Shown here: positions 54,413-64,000 of the stretch, piece after piece | Layout of the letters: each line of letters starts with the position of its first letter | Numbering within the stretch: position 1 is the stretch's first letter | Source: Treponema vincentii | GTDB taxonomy: Bacteria; Spirochaetota; Spirochaetia; Treponematales; Treponemataceae | NCBI RefSeq assembly: GCF_018336815.1 | Contig: NZ_CP050497.1 | Location: 1,240,001-1,304,000 of the forward strand | Length of the DNA: 64,000 nucleotides | Direction: 5' to 3' | The notes under the pieces: generated by a model | Told to the model about the DNA's origin: nothing | Seen by the model: only the letters and a program-made list of their open reading frames with translations | Database searches by the model: none | Translations under genes and position numbers: made by a program

Positions 54413-54531
54413 TTAACCGCGAAATGCTCATTGGTACAATGCCAGTTGATATATGCCGAATCGGAAAAGTAAGTGCGTAAGCGCTCGGCATCCTGTTTTA
54501 ATACTGCGTTCAAAAAATCTTGTATGTTCAT
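54413..54531 (-). pseudogene. N-terminal remnant of an NTF2-like gene
   Basis: The first 39 codons (MNIQDFLNAVLKQDAERL...CTNEHFAV) match the gene at 49763 almost exactly, with a good ATG. Similarity ends at about 54413 where the higBA hairpin region begins. With the C-terminal remnant at 52569 it brackets a block of about 1.8 kb. Confidence 0.72.
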
Positions 54532-54535
54532 AGTT

Positions 54536-55462
54536 TTACCTTTCTTGTAGCGTTTTGTTTATAAAGGAAATAATTGCTTCTTCAAGCTGTGTAATACCCG
54601 GCTGTTCAATCGGAAAATGCCCCGCGTTTTTAAGCGTGCATAGTTGTTTTTGACTCCGTACGCGATCAAAAAAAAGGCGGCTTATCCATTCGGGTGTCCA
54701 GCGATCTTTTTCAGGATGACAAAGCAAAAGCGGAATTTCAAATGCTTCAGGCTCTACGGCAGGAATGCTTTCCATCATCGAACATAACAAACCAAGATGC
54801 ACGGAAGATCCTGCTCCCCTTTTATCCTGCAGCAACAAAGAAAGTACCCGGTCGTTGTTGACGATTGCTTTCATATTCGTTATCGCCTTTACCGGAATTT
54901 TTAAGTGCCTTATCTGCTTCGGTATAAAACGTAAAAGCGGCAAAGCGATACGCGCCTGCAATTTGTTTTTTGCCGAATAGTTACGCACCGGCTTTAAGCG
55001 ATTATCTAACAGGGTGGTAACGATGATGCCGGAAACACCATGAGCTAAGCAAGCGATGTTGTATGCGAGCATGCCGCCTGCACTCAACCCCAGCACAAAA
55101 AGCTTTTTCGAGTGTAGCAATTCCTGTCGTACAATGTGCACACCGGTATCGATCCATGTTTTATAAGACGGTATGCCCTCGTATTCGGTATAGCCGTACC
55201 CCGGCAAATCCGGACAGACAACCTTATAGCCGCGCTTTGCCAGAGGAGCTGCAATAAACGACAGGAGCCGACCGTTCCCGCCGACACCGTGGAACAGCAC
55301 GAGCGTAACACCGTTGTTGCTATGTTCGTTGTATATGTCGAGATGGATGTTCGTTCTGTCGAATGTGCTGAACATTTCGGAAGGAGCGCATGAAATGCTT
55401 ATCCTGTTGCGTTCGGGCAAAAACGCTTGAAGTTTTTGCCATGTTTCATCGTTTGTATACAT
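54536..55462 (-). CDS. Alpha/beta hydrolase
   Basis: The start MYTNDETWQKLQ (55462) has AAGGAG upstream and gives 308 residues. It has the oxyanion-side motif LFHGVGGNG, the nucleophile elbow GLSAGG, a late acidic region (LLCHPEKDRWTPEW) and the catalytic His in NAGHFPIEQP. No signal peptide is present. Substrate is unknown; a lysophospholipase/esterase is a reasonable guess only. Confidence 0.9.
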   Translation of the reverse strand: MYTNDETWQKLQAFLPERNRISISCAPSEMFSTFDRTNIHLDIYNEHSNNGVTLVLFHGVGGNGRLLSFIAAPLAKRGYKVVCPDLPGYGYTEYEGIPSYKTWIDTGVHIVRQELLHSKKLFVLGLSAGGMLAYNIACLAHGVSGIIVTTLLDNRLKPVRNYSAKNKLQARIALPLLRFIPKQIRHLKIPVKAITNMKAIVNNDRVLSLLLQDKRGAGSSVHLGLLCSMMESIPAVEPEAFEIPLLLCHPEKDRWTPEWISRLFFDRVRSQKQLCTLKNAGHFPIEQPGITQLEEAIISFINKTLQER

Positions 55463-55493
55463 GCAGCGCTCCTTCATTCGTGTGGAGACTTTA

Positions 55494-56324
55494 CTACCTA
55501 CAATCTTTTTTATGCAGATAGACAAATAGAACAATTATAAACGACACGGATTGGGCAATTGCAATTCTTAAAAATATCAATTCATCACACCCCGTAGAAG
55601 AAACAATATGAAAAATATTAATGATTGTATTATTTATAAAGTGATCACCCATTGCCATATAAATAGAGCCGGTCAATTTTGTTAATAAAGCAAATTTAAA
55701 TCCGATAAATCCGGACGCAGTAACCAACAGAATAATATTTACATACATACCTTCAATACTGCTGCTGCCGTCAAAATAGTTTCTTACAGGTCCGATAAAA
55801 TGCCATAACCCAAACAAAACAGAAGTAATAAGCACAGATACAAAAAATGTATGATTTTTCTCAAGCATTTTTGTAAACAGGCCTCTGAATATCCCTTCTT
55901 CCATAATCACATTAATGATATTCCCGATAATACAAATTACAAAAAAGAGTAGTGAAGTTTGATTTCCTATATTTTTATCTACAGAATAAGAACTGACATA
56001 TAATTGTAATGACTGAAAATTTTTATTTGAAACAGCTATAACAATCTCTATACTATAAGCTAATACATATATACAAATTCCAAACAGCAATCCCATCAAT
56101 GTATATTTTACAGCTCTATTTTTATTAAATCCGATATCTTGCGCTTTAAAGTTATATAATTTAGCTGCTATGAATAAAACAACTATCCCCAAAAGTTTGT
56201 GTAAAAATGCCTCTCCCCAAAATGTTTGATCCGTACGAATAATAAAATACTCTATAAATCGGAATATAAAGCACAATATATAAATCACAAGAACGGCAAA
56301 CAAAGGTTTATTGATTTTCGTCAT
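55494..56324 (-). CDS. CPBP family intramembrane protease, second copy
   Basis: The 276-residue membrane protein has the CPBP motifs EEGIFRGLF (EEXXXR) and FGLWHF (FXXXH), with a late asparagine-rich GDHFINNTI segment. It is AT-rich. It shares fold but little sequence with the member at 51220, so it is not a recent duplicate. The following 56325-56463 interval holds nothing I can support. Confidence 0.88.
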   Translation of the reverse strand: MTKINKPLFAVLVIYILCFIFRFIEYFIIRTDQTFWGEAFLHKLLGIVVLFIAAKLYNFKAQDIGFNKNRAVKYTLMGLLFGICIYVLAYSIEIVIAVSNKNFQSLQLYVSSYSVDKNIGNQTSLLFFVICIIGNIINVIMEEGIFRGLFTKMLEKNHTFFVSVLITSVLFGLWHFIGPVRNYFDGSSSIEGMYVNIILLVTASGFIGFKFALLTKLTGSIYMAMGDHFINNTIINIFHIVSSTGCDELIFLRIAIAQSVSFIIVLFVYLHKKDCR

Positions 56325-56463
56325 CTCTTATTTTCTCCCATGATTTCTTCATCTTCATTCTTATCGGCAATGACAGTTAATCTGCCTTTCCATGATGATA
56401 GTGTTAATCTCTTTTTTCAGAGTGCTTCTCCCCTATGGCTGATTCATCTAGTTATACAGGATA

Positions 56464-57684
56464 CTATCCTCGTGCCCTGCTCAACAAGCCGGTAAGTGTT
56501 TCCTCAATAAGCTCCTTCCCCGCAAAATACGTTCCTTGAATGGCAGAACTGCTTCCGCCGCCGCGGCCGTTGAGCTGTTGGTTTAATGTTTTTATGTGCG
56601 GTTTTAAATCGATGGCATTGCTGACGATGACGTAATTGTATGCTGCCGGTTGTAGTCCTTCCGGTTCAACGGCAACCGCTGATAATGCTGCGCAAGTGTG
56701 CATTTTTCCTGTTGCTAGAAGCAGATTGCAGAACGAGCGTAGATATTCGATACTGAGATTATCTTCAAAATAAAGAGGCGCGCCCTCAGTATTTGCCGCC
56801 GACTCCGCTTTCTGTTTTAGATATTTTTCAGTCATCTCGTGCAGCAGTTGCTGTAGTTTTCCTTTTTCGGCATTTAATTTTTCCACCGCTTCATGCACTT
56901 CGGAGGGCTTTGCCGATAAGCAGCGGGAGATAGCCCGTACTTGCGCCATCTCTTGTTCATACGCCAGCACCGCCTTTCTGCCGCAGAGCACTTCCAAACG
57001 GACGCCCTTTTTGCGGTTTGTAAAGTTGAGGATTTTAATCAAACCGATCTCGCCGGTTGCTGTAACATGCGTGCCGCAGCAGGCGCAGGCATCAAGTCCC
57101 GGAATGGTGATAATGCGTACGGTACCCGAAAGTTCTTTCTTGCTGCGGTATTGCATTGTCTTACGTTCTTCATCGTTCGGAAAGCTTTCTTGAATCGGAA
57201 GATTTGCACGGACAATTTCATTGGCACGCTGTTCCGCATCGAGTACCTGCTCGTCGGTCAACGGACCGCTAAAGTCGATGGTGATAAAACTTTCCCCCAT
57301 GTGGAAACCGACGTTTTCGTACCCGTAGGTTTGTGCGAGGATGCCGGTAAGGATATGCTCGCCCGAATGTCCTTGCATATTGTCGCAGCGGTTTATCCAG
57401 TCCAATACTCCCTGAACCTTTGTTCCTACGGTAAGTTCTCCGTCGGCAATATGCACGATGCGTTCACCTGCAAATTGCGTATCCGATATTCGGACAGTCT
57501 TCTCAGGTTGTCCTTCCGCAATAAGGCTGCCCCTGTCGCCGGGCTGTCCGCCCCCTTCGGGATAAAATGCCGTATCCGACAGTTCTATCTCATACCCTCT
57601 CTCGGTTTTTAAACAAGCAGTTACCGTTGCATCGAATTCTTTGATATACGGTTTTTGATAATACAGTGCATTAAAGTTTTCCAT
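56464..57684 (-). CDS. Alanyl-tRNA editing protein (AlaX-L type) with DHHA1 domain
   Basis: The 406-residue protein has an AlaRS-like N-terminal barrel (FYPEGGGQPGDRG) and the editing-site metal motifs HSGEHI and CACCGTHV. A coiled linker and a C-terminal DHHA1 domain ending GRGGGSSSAIQGTYF follow. It hydrolyses mischarged Ser- or Gly-tRNA-Ala in trans. Aminoacylation domain is absent. Confidence 0.93.
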   Translation of the reverse strand: MENFNALYYQKPYIKEFDATVTACLKTERGYEIELSDTAFYPEGGGQPGDRGSLIAEGQPEKTVRISDTQFAGERIVHIADGELTVGTKVQGVLDWINRCDNMQGHSGEHILTGILAQTYGYENVGFHMGESFITIDFSGPLTDEQVLDAEQRANEIVRANLPIQESFPNDEERKTMQYRSKKELSGTVRIITIPGLDACACCGTHVTATGEIGLIKILNFTNRKKGVRLEVLCGRKAVLAYEQEMAQVRAISRCLSAKPSEVHEAVEKLNAEKGKLQQLLHEMTEKYLKQKAESAANTEGAPLYFEDNLSIEYLRSFCNLLLATGKMHTCAALSAVAVEPEGLQPAAYNYVIVSNAIDLKPHIKTLNQQLNGRGGGSSSAIQGTYFAGKELIEETLTGLLSRARG

Positions 57685-57762
57685 AAATATTCCTTGTGTC
57701 GAGTAAGTTCATTATACTCCGATACGGCAATAAATCCAATCATCTTTTATCTGTCGAATATA

Positions 57763-58075
57763 AGGTAAACGCTTAAAACTATCTGATGCGGTTACCTTCC
57801 GTTTGCACAAAATTTTGCATAAAATTTTGTGCTATTTTTTTTAAGAAGGATAAACGCATCAGGTAGAGTAGATAAAAAGCGCAGAAGCAATGGGGTTGTG
57901 AGACCATTTGAACCATCTTCAACTGTTGTACATCCGTGTACAACAGTTGAAGGCGAGTTTTGTGCCTGCACAAAACATCGCTGCTGTATGGAACCACTAC
58001 CCTCCTTGGCAGTTCTGTTTGAACAACCCCATTGCTTCTGCGGGGTTACTAAAAAACGGCATGGTGCGTTTATCC
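57763..58075 (-). repeat. Composite palindromic element carrying one A-B-C unit (inverted)
   Basis: In plus-strand order: a small stem GGTAA...TTACC (57763-57796), the companion stem GCACAAAATTTT/AAAATTTTGTGC (57805-57832), and outer arm GGATAAACGCATCAGG (57848-57863). Then come CGCAGAAGCAATGGGGTT, GTGAGACCATTTG, hairpin C (57917-57952), B GCGAGTTTTGTGC/GCACAAAACATCGC (57953-57981), A (57996-58013), GTTTGAAC, the partner AACCCCATTGCTTCTGCG, and outer arm ending GGTGCGTTTATCC (58075). All parts of the 41772 element are present with different stem sequences. Confidence 0.88.
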
Positions 58076-58153
58076 TGATATCGAATATGTATTGTCATCT
58101 CCATTAAACTTAGATATAGTAGTTATATTATTCGTGTGGAGGTACTTCTTTTT

Positions 58154-60253
58154 ATGCGGGAAAAGAAAATTTTTTCTATTCGTAAAAAACTGCTTATTAT
58201 TTTTGGAACATTGATTACGGTAGCCGGTGTTATACAAGGTTCGTTAGCGCGGTATACTGCGCAGCGCGCGCTTACGGCACGGGTTAATGCGCATCTTATC
58301 GATAAAGTAAACGATATTGCTTCGTTCATTAATAGTGATATTCAAGTGGATTTCAGTTTCTTAAGTGGATTTATGCACAATACGGCAATGAAGGATCCTT
58401 CGGTATCTTTTACGGAAAAGACGCGAATCGTACGTAACGATATCGACTATGCCGACAGCCTCAATTTTTTTAATATATGTGATACCAAGGGAAATAGCTA
58501 TTATGCCGACGGTACGGTTACTTTTGTTGGGGATACGGACTGGTATAAGAGTGCGGTGGACGGGAAGCCTTTTATCACCGAGCCTCACATTTCGCCGCAC
58601 ACTAAAAAACTGGAAGTCATTTTAGCCGTTCCGCTGTTAGATAACGATGATAACGTTGTTGCTGTTTTGGGTGCTGGGTTGGGCGGAACCGTTATTTGCG
58701 ATACCATATCCGAAATCAAAATCGGCAAAACGGGAAATTGCCATATTTTAGGGAAAGATGGAACAACTATTGCGCATAAGGATACGTCAATTGTGGAGGA
58801 GCAACAAAATACACAGGAATTGGCAAAGACAGATAGTTCCTTTGCATCCATCGCAGAATTTCAGCGGCAAGCTGTTTCGGATTCTTCCGACGGTATCGGT
58901 TATTATACTTATGACGGTAAAAAACATATAGCAGCCTATACGAAAATGCCGCGTACGCAGTGGATAATTATTATTGCCGCTCCGGCAGAAGAGTTCCTCG
59001 GTGTAATTACGGATTTTCGTAAAATGGTCATTATCATCAGTATTATCATATTGGCTGTAACACTGACAATTATATTTTTTATTGCAGCGAAGATGGTTGC
59101 CCCCGTTCAGACAGCTGTTAATGCGTTGAAAGATATTTCGCAAGGAGAAGGCGATCTTACAGTGCAGCTTCCTCTCATCGGGAATGATGAGGTAACGCGG
59201 CTATCCGAATATTTTAATGAGACGATTAAAAAGATTAGAACCGCCATACAATCTATCGACAACAATGCCGGAATAATGCGGTCAATCGGCGATGAACTTG
59301 CTCAGAATATGAGCGAGACTGCACAAGCTGTCCATAAGATAAATGAGAATATTGACGGCGTAAAACAGCAAGCGTTGACGCAGACTGCAAGCGTCGGAGA
59401 AACGGCTGCAACGGTTGAAGAAATTATCAAGACGATACGGCAATTAAATACCCGCATAGAAAGCCAGTCGGCAAGCGTATCTATTTCTTCTTCCGCTATA
59501 GAAGAGATGGTCGCCAATATCGCATCGATTACCGATACGCTTGAACAAACGGACGGGGTTATTAAAACGCTTGCGGAAGCAACCGCCGACGGACGGGAAA
59601 TCATCGTGAATACCGGTACCGTTACTCAAAAAATTGCCGAAGAGTCAGGCAGCTTGATGGAAGCATCAAGTGTGATTCAACATATCGCATCTCAAACGAA
59701 CTTGCTTGCAATGAATGCCGCTATCGAAGCAGCTCATGCCGGTGAGGCTGGAAAGGGGTTTGCGGTTGTTGCCGACGAAATACGCAAACTTGCAGAAGAT
59801 TCCGCCGCGCAGGGTAAAACAATTACCGCAACGCTTAAAACGTTGACTGTAGAAATCGAAGGACTTTCTACTTCTTCAAAAGTTGCCGGCGAAAAATTTG
59901 CTACTATTTTTACGCTTTCCGATCAGGTAAAAAATATGAGTACCCGTTTAACTGAGTCGATGAGGGAACAGGAAAACGGAAGCCGCGAAGTATTGGAGGC
60001 AATTAAAAATATCAGCGAGGTAACCGTTGAAGTGGAAGCCGGATCAGGCGATATGCTGAAAGGTGGAGAAGGGGTTGCGCACGAAATGCAAAAACTCGAC
60101 GGGCTTACAAACACAATCGCTGCGAGTATGAAAGAAATGGCGGCCGCGGCAGTGCAAATCAATAATGCAATTCAAGGTGTAAAAGAAATCACCAATAAAA
60201 ACAAACGAAGTATTGAGAATTTAGCGCAGGAAGTATCTAAGTTTAAAATATAA
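58154..60253 (+). CDS. Methyl-accepting chemotaxis protein
   Basis: The start at ATG 58154 follows GTGGAGGT and gives 699 residues. There is a membrane helix near 12-30, a periplasmic dCache-type sensor (about 35-290; [18 protein letters not shown]), a second helix (about 297-318) and a HAMP domain. The long coiled signalling domain has the invariant tip around [17 protein letters not shown]. It senses a small ligand and controls CheA at the flagellar motor. Ligand is unknown. Confidence 0.95.
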   Translation: MREKKIFSIRKKLLIIFGTLITVAGVIQGSLARYTAQRALTARVNAHLIDKVNDIASFINSDIQVDFSFLSGFMHNTAMKDPSVSFTEKTRIVRNDIDYADSLNFFNICDTKGNSYYADGTVTFVGDTDWYKSAVDGKPFITEPHISPHTKKLEVILAVPLLDNDDNVVAVLGAGLGGTVICDTISEIKIGKTGNCHILGKDGTTIAHKDTSIVEEQQNTQELAKTDSSFASIAEFQRQAVSDSSDGIGYYTYDGKKHIAAYTKMPRTQWIIIIAAPAEEFLGVITDFRKMVIIISIIILAVTLTIIFFIAAKMVAPVQTAVNALKDISQGEGDLTVQLPLIGNDEVTRLSEYFNETIKKIRTAIQSIDNNAGIMRSIGDELAQNMSETAQAVHKINENIDGVKQQALTQTASVGETAATVEEIIKTIRQLNTRIESQSASVSISSSAIEEMVANIASITDTLEQTDGVIKTLAEATADGREIIVNTGTVTQKIAEESGSLMEASSVIQHIASQTNLLAMNAAIEAAHAGEAGKGFAVVADEIRKLAEDSAAQGKTITATLKTLTVEIEGLSTSSKVAGEKFATIFTLSDQVKNMSTRLTESMREQENGSREVLEAIKNISEVTVEVEAGSGDMLKGGEGVAHEMQKLDGLTNTIAASMKEMAAAAVQINNAIQGVKEITNKNKRSIENLAQEVSKFKI

Positions 60254-60278
60254 GAGGCGAGCTTTGTCCTCCGATTTT

Positions 60279-60325
60279 CCTCTTGAGTAATTAGACCTCA
60301 TAATTACTCAAGAGGCGTTTTTTAC
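60279..60325 (+). terminator. Terminator after the chemoreceptor gene
   Basis: CCTCTTGAGTAATT (60279-60292) pairs perfectly with AATTACTCAAGAGG (60302-60315), followed by CGTTTTTT. It also sits at the end of the convergent DUF438 gene and may serve both. Confidence 0.85.
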
Positions 60326-60329
60326 ACGC

Positions 60330-61970
60330 TTATTTTTGTATCCGTTTTTTTATTTCTGCAATTAAAGTATTCAGCTCGACGCCGGCGCGTTCGCTTGCAA
60401 TCTTAATTGTCGCTTTCGGCAGCATGATCCGTGCAAGCGGTGTTTTCAGCATTTTAAACTTGGGACTGATTTCTTCCATTTGATCCTTTAACGCAGGATA
60501 ATCTTCAAAGATATCTTTTAAAAGCGTATCGGCGGTAATATCCGCTGCGGAAAGTTTTTTATCCCGCTGCGGAGATTCGGAACTCTGTGTATGTGACGTA
60601 CCGGCTGCGCATTTCGCATCGGCGGCACCACCGTTATGAGATTCATTTGAGTTTTCTTGGATAACAGTTTGGCCATTTATTTCGCCGCTTTTTTTCCACG
60701 TCAGCAGTGTTTGCGAATCGGTTAGGCTGCGGATATGCGTGCAGTCCTGCATCATTTCGAGAATGCCGCGAAATTTGCCTTGTTCGTCGCGGACTGCCGT
60801 ATACAGGATGTAGATAAAGATGCCGGGTTTATTGATCCAGAATTCCGCAGAGTCCTGTTCGCCCGATCGGAACTTTTCAATAATCTCTTCGACGATATGC
60901 ACGCTTGCCCGCGGGTGGCAGTTTTTAACATTCCGCCCGATGACATTTTTGCTGCGCGGAAATACGCGGTGCTCCGTATCGGAATAAAAGCAGACCATTT
61001 CATTTTCGTCTACATACGAAAGATCGACCGGTAGGTGCCGGTAAATCAAATTGATTTGTTCGAGTGTCAACTTACCGGTTGCCACGTCAAAAACTGAACT
61101 GGTTTCACTGCCGACATTTAAACCGTGCTTGCGTAATACTGCCGCTAAATCCTCCGTTAAGGAAGAAGCAGTGCCGGTAGAGCCCTGCGTTTGCGTATCG
61201 TGTGCCGTTTGTGCGGAATTGTTTTTAGCCGTTGAACTATGTGCTCCGCTGTCGTTTATCCACGCAAAGCCGATTTCTTTGTCTCCCGATTTCATCTCTT
61301 CAAATTCTTTTTCATTGATCATCGCAAGCGAAGTAGGATACAAAATTGCTTCTTCTTTTTGCAGTAAGTCGCGTACATCGGCAACAATCGAAGATTGCAC
61401 CGCAATAAATTGATCGTCGGCATCGTCTTCAAGTAATTTTCGCGCATCACGGATTTCATCTCGGATAAAATTATCCAGCGTCCACATTGTTGTCGTAGGT
61501 CGGTCAAAGCCTTTTTTTTCCAAAATGGAATAGAGCTGATTTTGTTTGCGGGACAGGTGTATTCTGAACTGATCCAGCCGGTCATATATGCCGAGCCACT
61601 GATTTTTGATAAGCGGATATTGAACGAGGTCTTCAATTTCCAATAGGATTTTTTTCAGTGCATCGTTTTCACGGTAATAGCACATGATAGGATGATCGTC
61701 GGGTAAGTCGGGGCGGCTCGTATCCATAATGTCCTCAAAAAGCTCAAGCATCTTTTGAATGTCTTCTTTTTGGCATTCATTTTCGTCAAACTCTTTAAGT
61801 TCCTGCTCTGCGAGGGCGATCTCGTACGGTTTTAAGGAACCGACTTTTTCCTTTAATATCCGTTTAGCATCCGTCAAGCTGATTTTGCCTGCGTTATAGT
61901 CATTCTTCAGCTGAAGAACCGTTTTTATCTTTGCATCATTTACTGAATCTAAATGGCGTTTCATTTCCAT
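60330..61970 (-). CDS. DUF438/hemerythrin-like and PAS sensor protein with DUF1858
   Basis: The 546-residue protein has, in order, an N-terminal DUF438 helical domain (about 10-75), a hemerythrin-like four-helix region (about 90-215), and a PAS domain (about 320-420; NVKNCHPRASVHIVEEI). A Ser/Asn-rich linker and a C-terminal DUF1858 domain (about 475-546) follow. The usual hemerythrin HxxRKE motif reads HLSRKQ, so an iron ligand may be missing. No output domain such as kinase is visible. A redox or gas-sensing role is inference from the domains. Confidence 0.87.
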   Translation of the reverse strand: MEMKRHLDSVNDAKIKTVLQLKNDYNAGKISLTDAKRILKEKVGSLKPYEIALAEQELKEFDENECQKEDIQKMLELFEDIMDTSRPDLPDDHPIMCYYRENDALKKILLEIEDLVQYPLIKNQWLGIYDRLDQFRIHLSRKQNQLYSILEKKGFDRPTTTMWTLDNFIRDEIRDARKLLEDDADDQFIAVQSSIVADVRDLLQKEEAILYPTSLAMINEKEFEEMKSGDKEIGFAWINDSGAHSSTAKNNSAQTAHDTQTQGSTGTASSLTEDLAAVLRKHGLNVGSETSSVFDVATGKLTLEQINLIYRHLPVDLSYVDENEMVCFYSDTEHRVFPRSKNVIGRNVKNCHPRASVHIVEEIIEKFRSGEQDSAEFWINKPGIFIYILYTAVRDEQGKFRGILEMMQDCTHIRSLTDSQTLLTWKKSGEINGQTVIQENSNESHNGGAADAKCAAGTSHTQSSESPQRDKKLSAADITADTLLKDIFEDYPALKDQMEEISPKFKMLKTPLARIMLPKATIKIASERAGVELNTLIAEIKKRIQK

Positions 61971-62109
61971 AGGTGTCCTCCGTATAAAGACTGTAGTTTC
62001 TTATTTCCGGAAGCGATAAGAGATATCTGTTAGTCTTTATTTACAATGAAGATAAGGAAATATCTAAGATGCGTCAAGTCAATCTCTTCTGCAAGCCGCA
62101 TGGAATAGA

Positions 62110-62115
62110 TATAAT
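62110..62115 (+). promoter_or_regulatory. recQ -10 box, probably leaderless
   Basis: TATAAT at 62110-62115 lies 6 nt before the recQ ATG. There is no ribosome-binding sequence. The -35 region (about 62087, TTCTGC) is poor, so the promoter is weaker than those of metG and the beta-CASP gene. Confidence 0.5.
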
Positions 62116-62121
62116 CGCTTT

Positions 62122-64000
62122 ATGGAAAAACACGATGAACTGCTAAAACACGCTCATACTGTGCTTAAAACAACATTCGGTTACAATGAGTTCCGTCCTA
62201 TGCAAAAGGAAGTGATTGCCTCCGTGCTGTCGGGGCGTGATACGCTTGCTGTTATGCCGACCGGCGGCGGAAAATCGTTGTGCTATCAAATCCCTGCGCT
62301 TTTGTTCGGCGGTATTACGCTTGTTGTTTCTCCGCTCATTTCACTCATGCAGGATCAAGTTGCTTCCCTCGTAGAAAACGGTGTGAGTGCAGTTTTTTTG
62401 AATAGCTCGCTTGAATGGGGCGAGTATCTCGATGCGGTGCAGCGTATTAAATCGGGGAGTATTAAACTGGTATACCTTTCTCCGGAAGCGCTTACGGCGG
62501 AGCGCACGCAGTCTATACTGCATGATGCAAGCCTACCGGTTAGCTGCATTACCATTGACGAAGCTCATTGCATTAGCGAGTGGGGGCACGACTTCCGCCC
62601 CGGCTATTTGGAGATTGCAAATGTTCGTGTGCAGTTTAGAGATGCGGTTTGTCTTGCGCTTACGGCAACTGCAACAGCACAGGTGCAGGAAGATATTGCG
62701 TCAAATCTCCGTATGAAAACGCCGGAAGTTTTTGTCGCCGGTTTTAACCGCGCAAATATTTTTCTTGAAGTGCGTCCCAAGCGAAATGCGCTACGCGAGG
62801 TTATAGACTGCCTTGAACAACACAGCGGTGAAAGCGGAATCATTTATTGTTTTTCGCGCAAGCAAGTTGATACGCTCACCGAACAGCTGACGGCTTCCGG
62901 CTACTCGGCGCTCAATTATCACGCAGGGCTTTCCGACGAAGAGCGAAGAAATCATCAACAGCAATTTATCCGCGACAAGGTACGGATTATGGTTGCAACG
63001 GTTGCATTCGGTATGGGAATTGATAAACCGAACGTCCGCTTTGTTATCCATTATGATTTACCGAAATCGCTCGAAGAATATTATCAGGAGATTGGACGTG
63101 CTGGGCGCGACGGACTTGCCTCCCACGCCCTGCTTTTATATAGCGCAGGCGATGCTCGGAAGATACGTTTATTCTTTGAAGAGGCTGCGGATAGCGCTCA
63201 CTCCGAACGGCTCTTGCAGGCAATGCTCAACTTTGCCTCGGCGCGGACATGCCGCCGTCATTTCCTGTTGTCGTATTTTGGAGAGCGGTTTGTTCCGGCG
63301 GCAGCTAACGGGAAACCCGAAAACCCTGACGTAGAACCGGAACACATCGGAGGTGAATCCGAAAACGTTGGCGGACAGACTGGTTCTTTTCCATGCTGCG
63401 ATGTGTGTTCCGCGCCGCCGTCTCCGCTGACAGATGTTACCATTCCAGCGCAAAAATTTATGAGCTGCATTTACCGCACGCAATCGCGGTTCGGGCTTTT
63501 GTATATTGTCGATGTGCTGCTCGGCTCAAAGCAAAAGCGGATTCTCGAAAACGGACATGATAAACTGTCAACATGGGGAATCGGGCGGGAGCTTTCAAAA
63601 GAGGATTGGTTTGCGCTGTCCGATGCGCTCATCTATGCGGGACTTATCGAAAAAACCGGTGATTACAATGTGCTCATCATAACCGAGAACGGTAAACGGA
63701 CGCTTGCATCCCGCGCAAAAATCGAACTTCCGGTCGATCTTATTGGGCAGAGTGGGATGAATCAGGCAGAATCTAAAAAGGCCGGCATTGACTCTAAAAA
63801 GAACGGTATCGCACATAAAAAAGGAGAATATAAACGAGGCGAATTTTTGCGCAACTTGAGTGCTGATGATGCAGGCTTGTATGAAGCGATAAAAGACTGG
63901 CGCAGACATGCCGCCGAAGAAGAAAATGTTCCACCCTACGTTATATTCGGCGATAGAACAATCGAAGACCTCATCCTCAAAAAGCCGCGCACGGTACGTG
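62122..64000 (+). CDS. recQ: ATP-dependent DNA helicase RecQ, 3' truncated
   Basis: The frame from ATG 62122 stays open to the window end. It has motif I MPTGGGKSLCYQ, motif II DEAHCISEWGHDFR, motif III LTATAT, and motif VI QEIGRAGRDG. The zinc-binding and winged-helix region includes CDVC. Residues about 405-430 are a Glu/Gly/Asn-rich insert before the CCDVC zinc ligand. RecQ unwinds recombination intermediates and stalled forks. An HRDC domain would lie at or beyond the cut end. Confidence 0.95.
   Translation, partial: MEKHDELLKHAHTVLKTTFGYNEFRPMQKEVIASVLSGRDTLAVMPTGGGKSLCYQIPALLFGGITLVVSPLISLMQDQVASLVENGVSAVFLNSSLEWGEYLDAVQRIKSGSIKLVYLSPEALTAERTQSILHDASLPVSCITIDEAHCISEWGHDFRPGYLEIANVRVQFRDAVCLALTATATAQVQEDIASNLRMKTPEVFVAGFNRANIFLEVRPKRNALREVIDCLEQHSGESGIIYCFSRKQVDTLTEQLTASGYSALNYHAGLSDEERRNHQQQFIRDKVRIMVATVAFGMGIDKPNVRFVIHYDLPKSLEEYYQEIGRAGRDGLASHALLLYSAGDARKIRLFFEEAADSAHSERLLQAMLNFASARTCRRHFLLSYFGERFVPAAANGKPENPDVEPEHIGGESENVGGQTGSFPCCDVCSAPPSPLTDVTIPAQKFMSCIYRTQSRFGLLYIVDVLLGSKQKRILENGHDKLSTWGIGRELSKEDWFALSDALIYAGLIEKTGDYNVLIITENGKRTLASRAKIELPVDLIGQSGMNQAESKKAGIDSKKNGIAHKKGEYKRGEFLRNLSADDAGLYEAIKDWRRHAAEEENVPPYVIFGDRTIEDLILKKPRTVR

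Overview
The window is from a spirochaete of the genus Treponema. The marker genes are cytoplasmic filament protein A (cfpA), a vWA/pallilysin-type pair next to it, a Tp34-type metal-binding lipoprotein, a treponemal leucine-rich-repeat lipoprotein, and an hslVU-flgBC-fliEFGHIJ operon in spirochaete order. The species cannot be fixed from sequence alone; an oral or host-associated treponeme is an inference.

Layout. 0-5.6 kb: surface proteins (a truncated beta-helix repeat protein, an Rpn-type nuclease flanked by a duplicated signal-peptide segment, a frameshifted outer-membrane protein, and an InlB/LRR lipoprotein). 5.8-9 kb: a beta-CASP RNase-like protein and two SPOUT methyltransferases. 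9-18.7 kb: ppdK (frameshifted), a hypothetical gene, cfpA, the vWA and pallilysin-like proteins, and thiolase. 18.8-20.6 kb: DUF1284 and dense hairpin repeats. 20.6-24 kb: metG and rpsD. 24-33.2 kb: one long minus-strand operon for HslVU protease and the flagellar basal body/export apparatus. 33.7 kb: alr. 35-43.8 kb: an iron-uptake locus (Ftr1 permease, Tp34/P19-like lipoprotein, DUF2318 membrane protein, three FtsX-type permeases, an ATPase, an FMN-binding lipoprotein). 44-57 kb: an AT-rich accessory stretch with broken genes, a TetR/MATE pair, two CPBP proteases, toxin-antitoxin remnants, and an intact HigBA-like pair. 57-64 kb: AlaX, a chemoreceptor, a DUF438/PAS protein, and recQ (cut by the window end).

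The most striking non-coding content is a set of structured repeats. A three-hairpin unit (A-B-C) occurs about ten times in both orientations. Its stem sequences differ between copies while pairing is kept, and its apical and linker motifs are conserved. In two places it sits inside a larger composite palindrome. A second repeat family built on CTCTAAAAA stems shares the same central B-hairpin boundaries (CGAG...CATCGC). I do not recognise these as a described family.

Several genes are broken by single-base events: homopolymer runs in ppdK, the DUF2318 gene, a beta-CASP gene and an outer-membrane protein gene; an in-frame TAA in a permease gene; and missing ATG starts. Whether these are phase variation, decay or sequencing error cannot be decided here. 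Four genes (beta-CASP RNase, metG, alr, recQ) have a -10 box 6-8 nt before the ATG and no ribosome binding site, which suggests leaderless transcripts.
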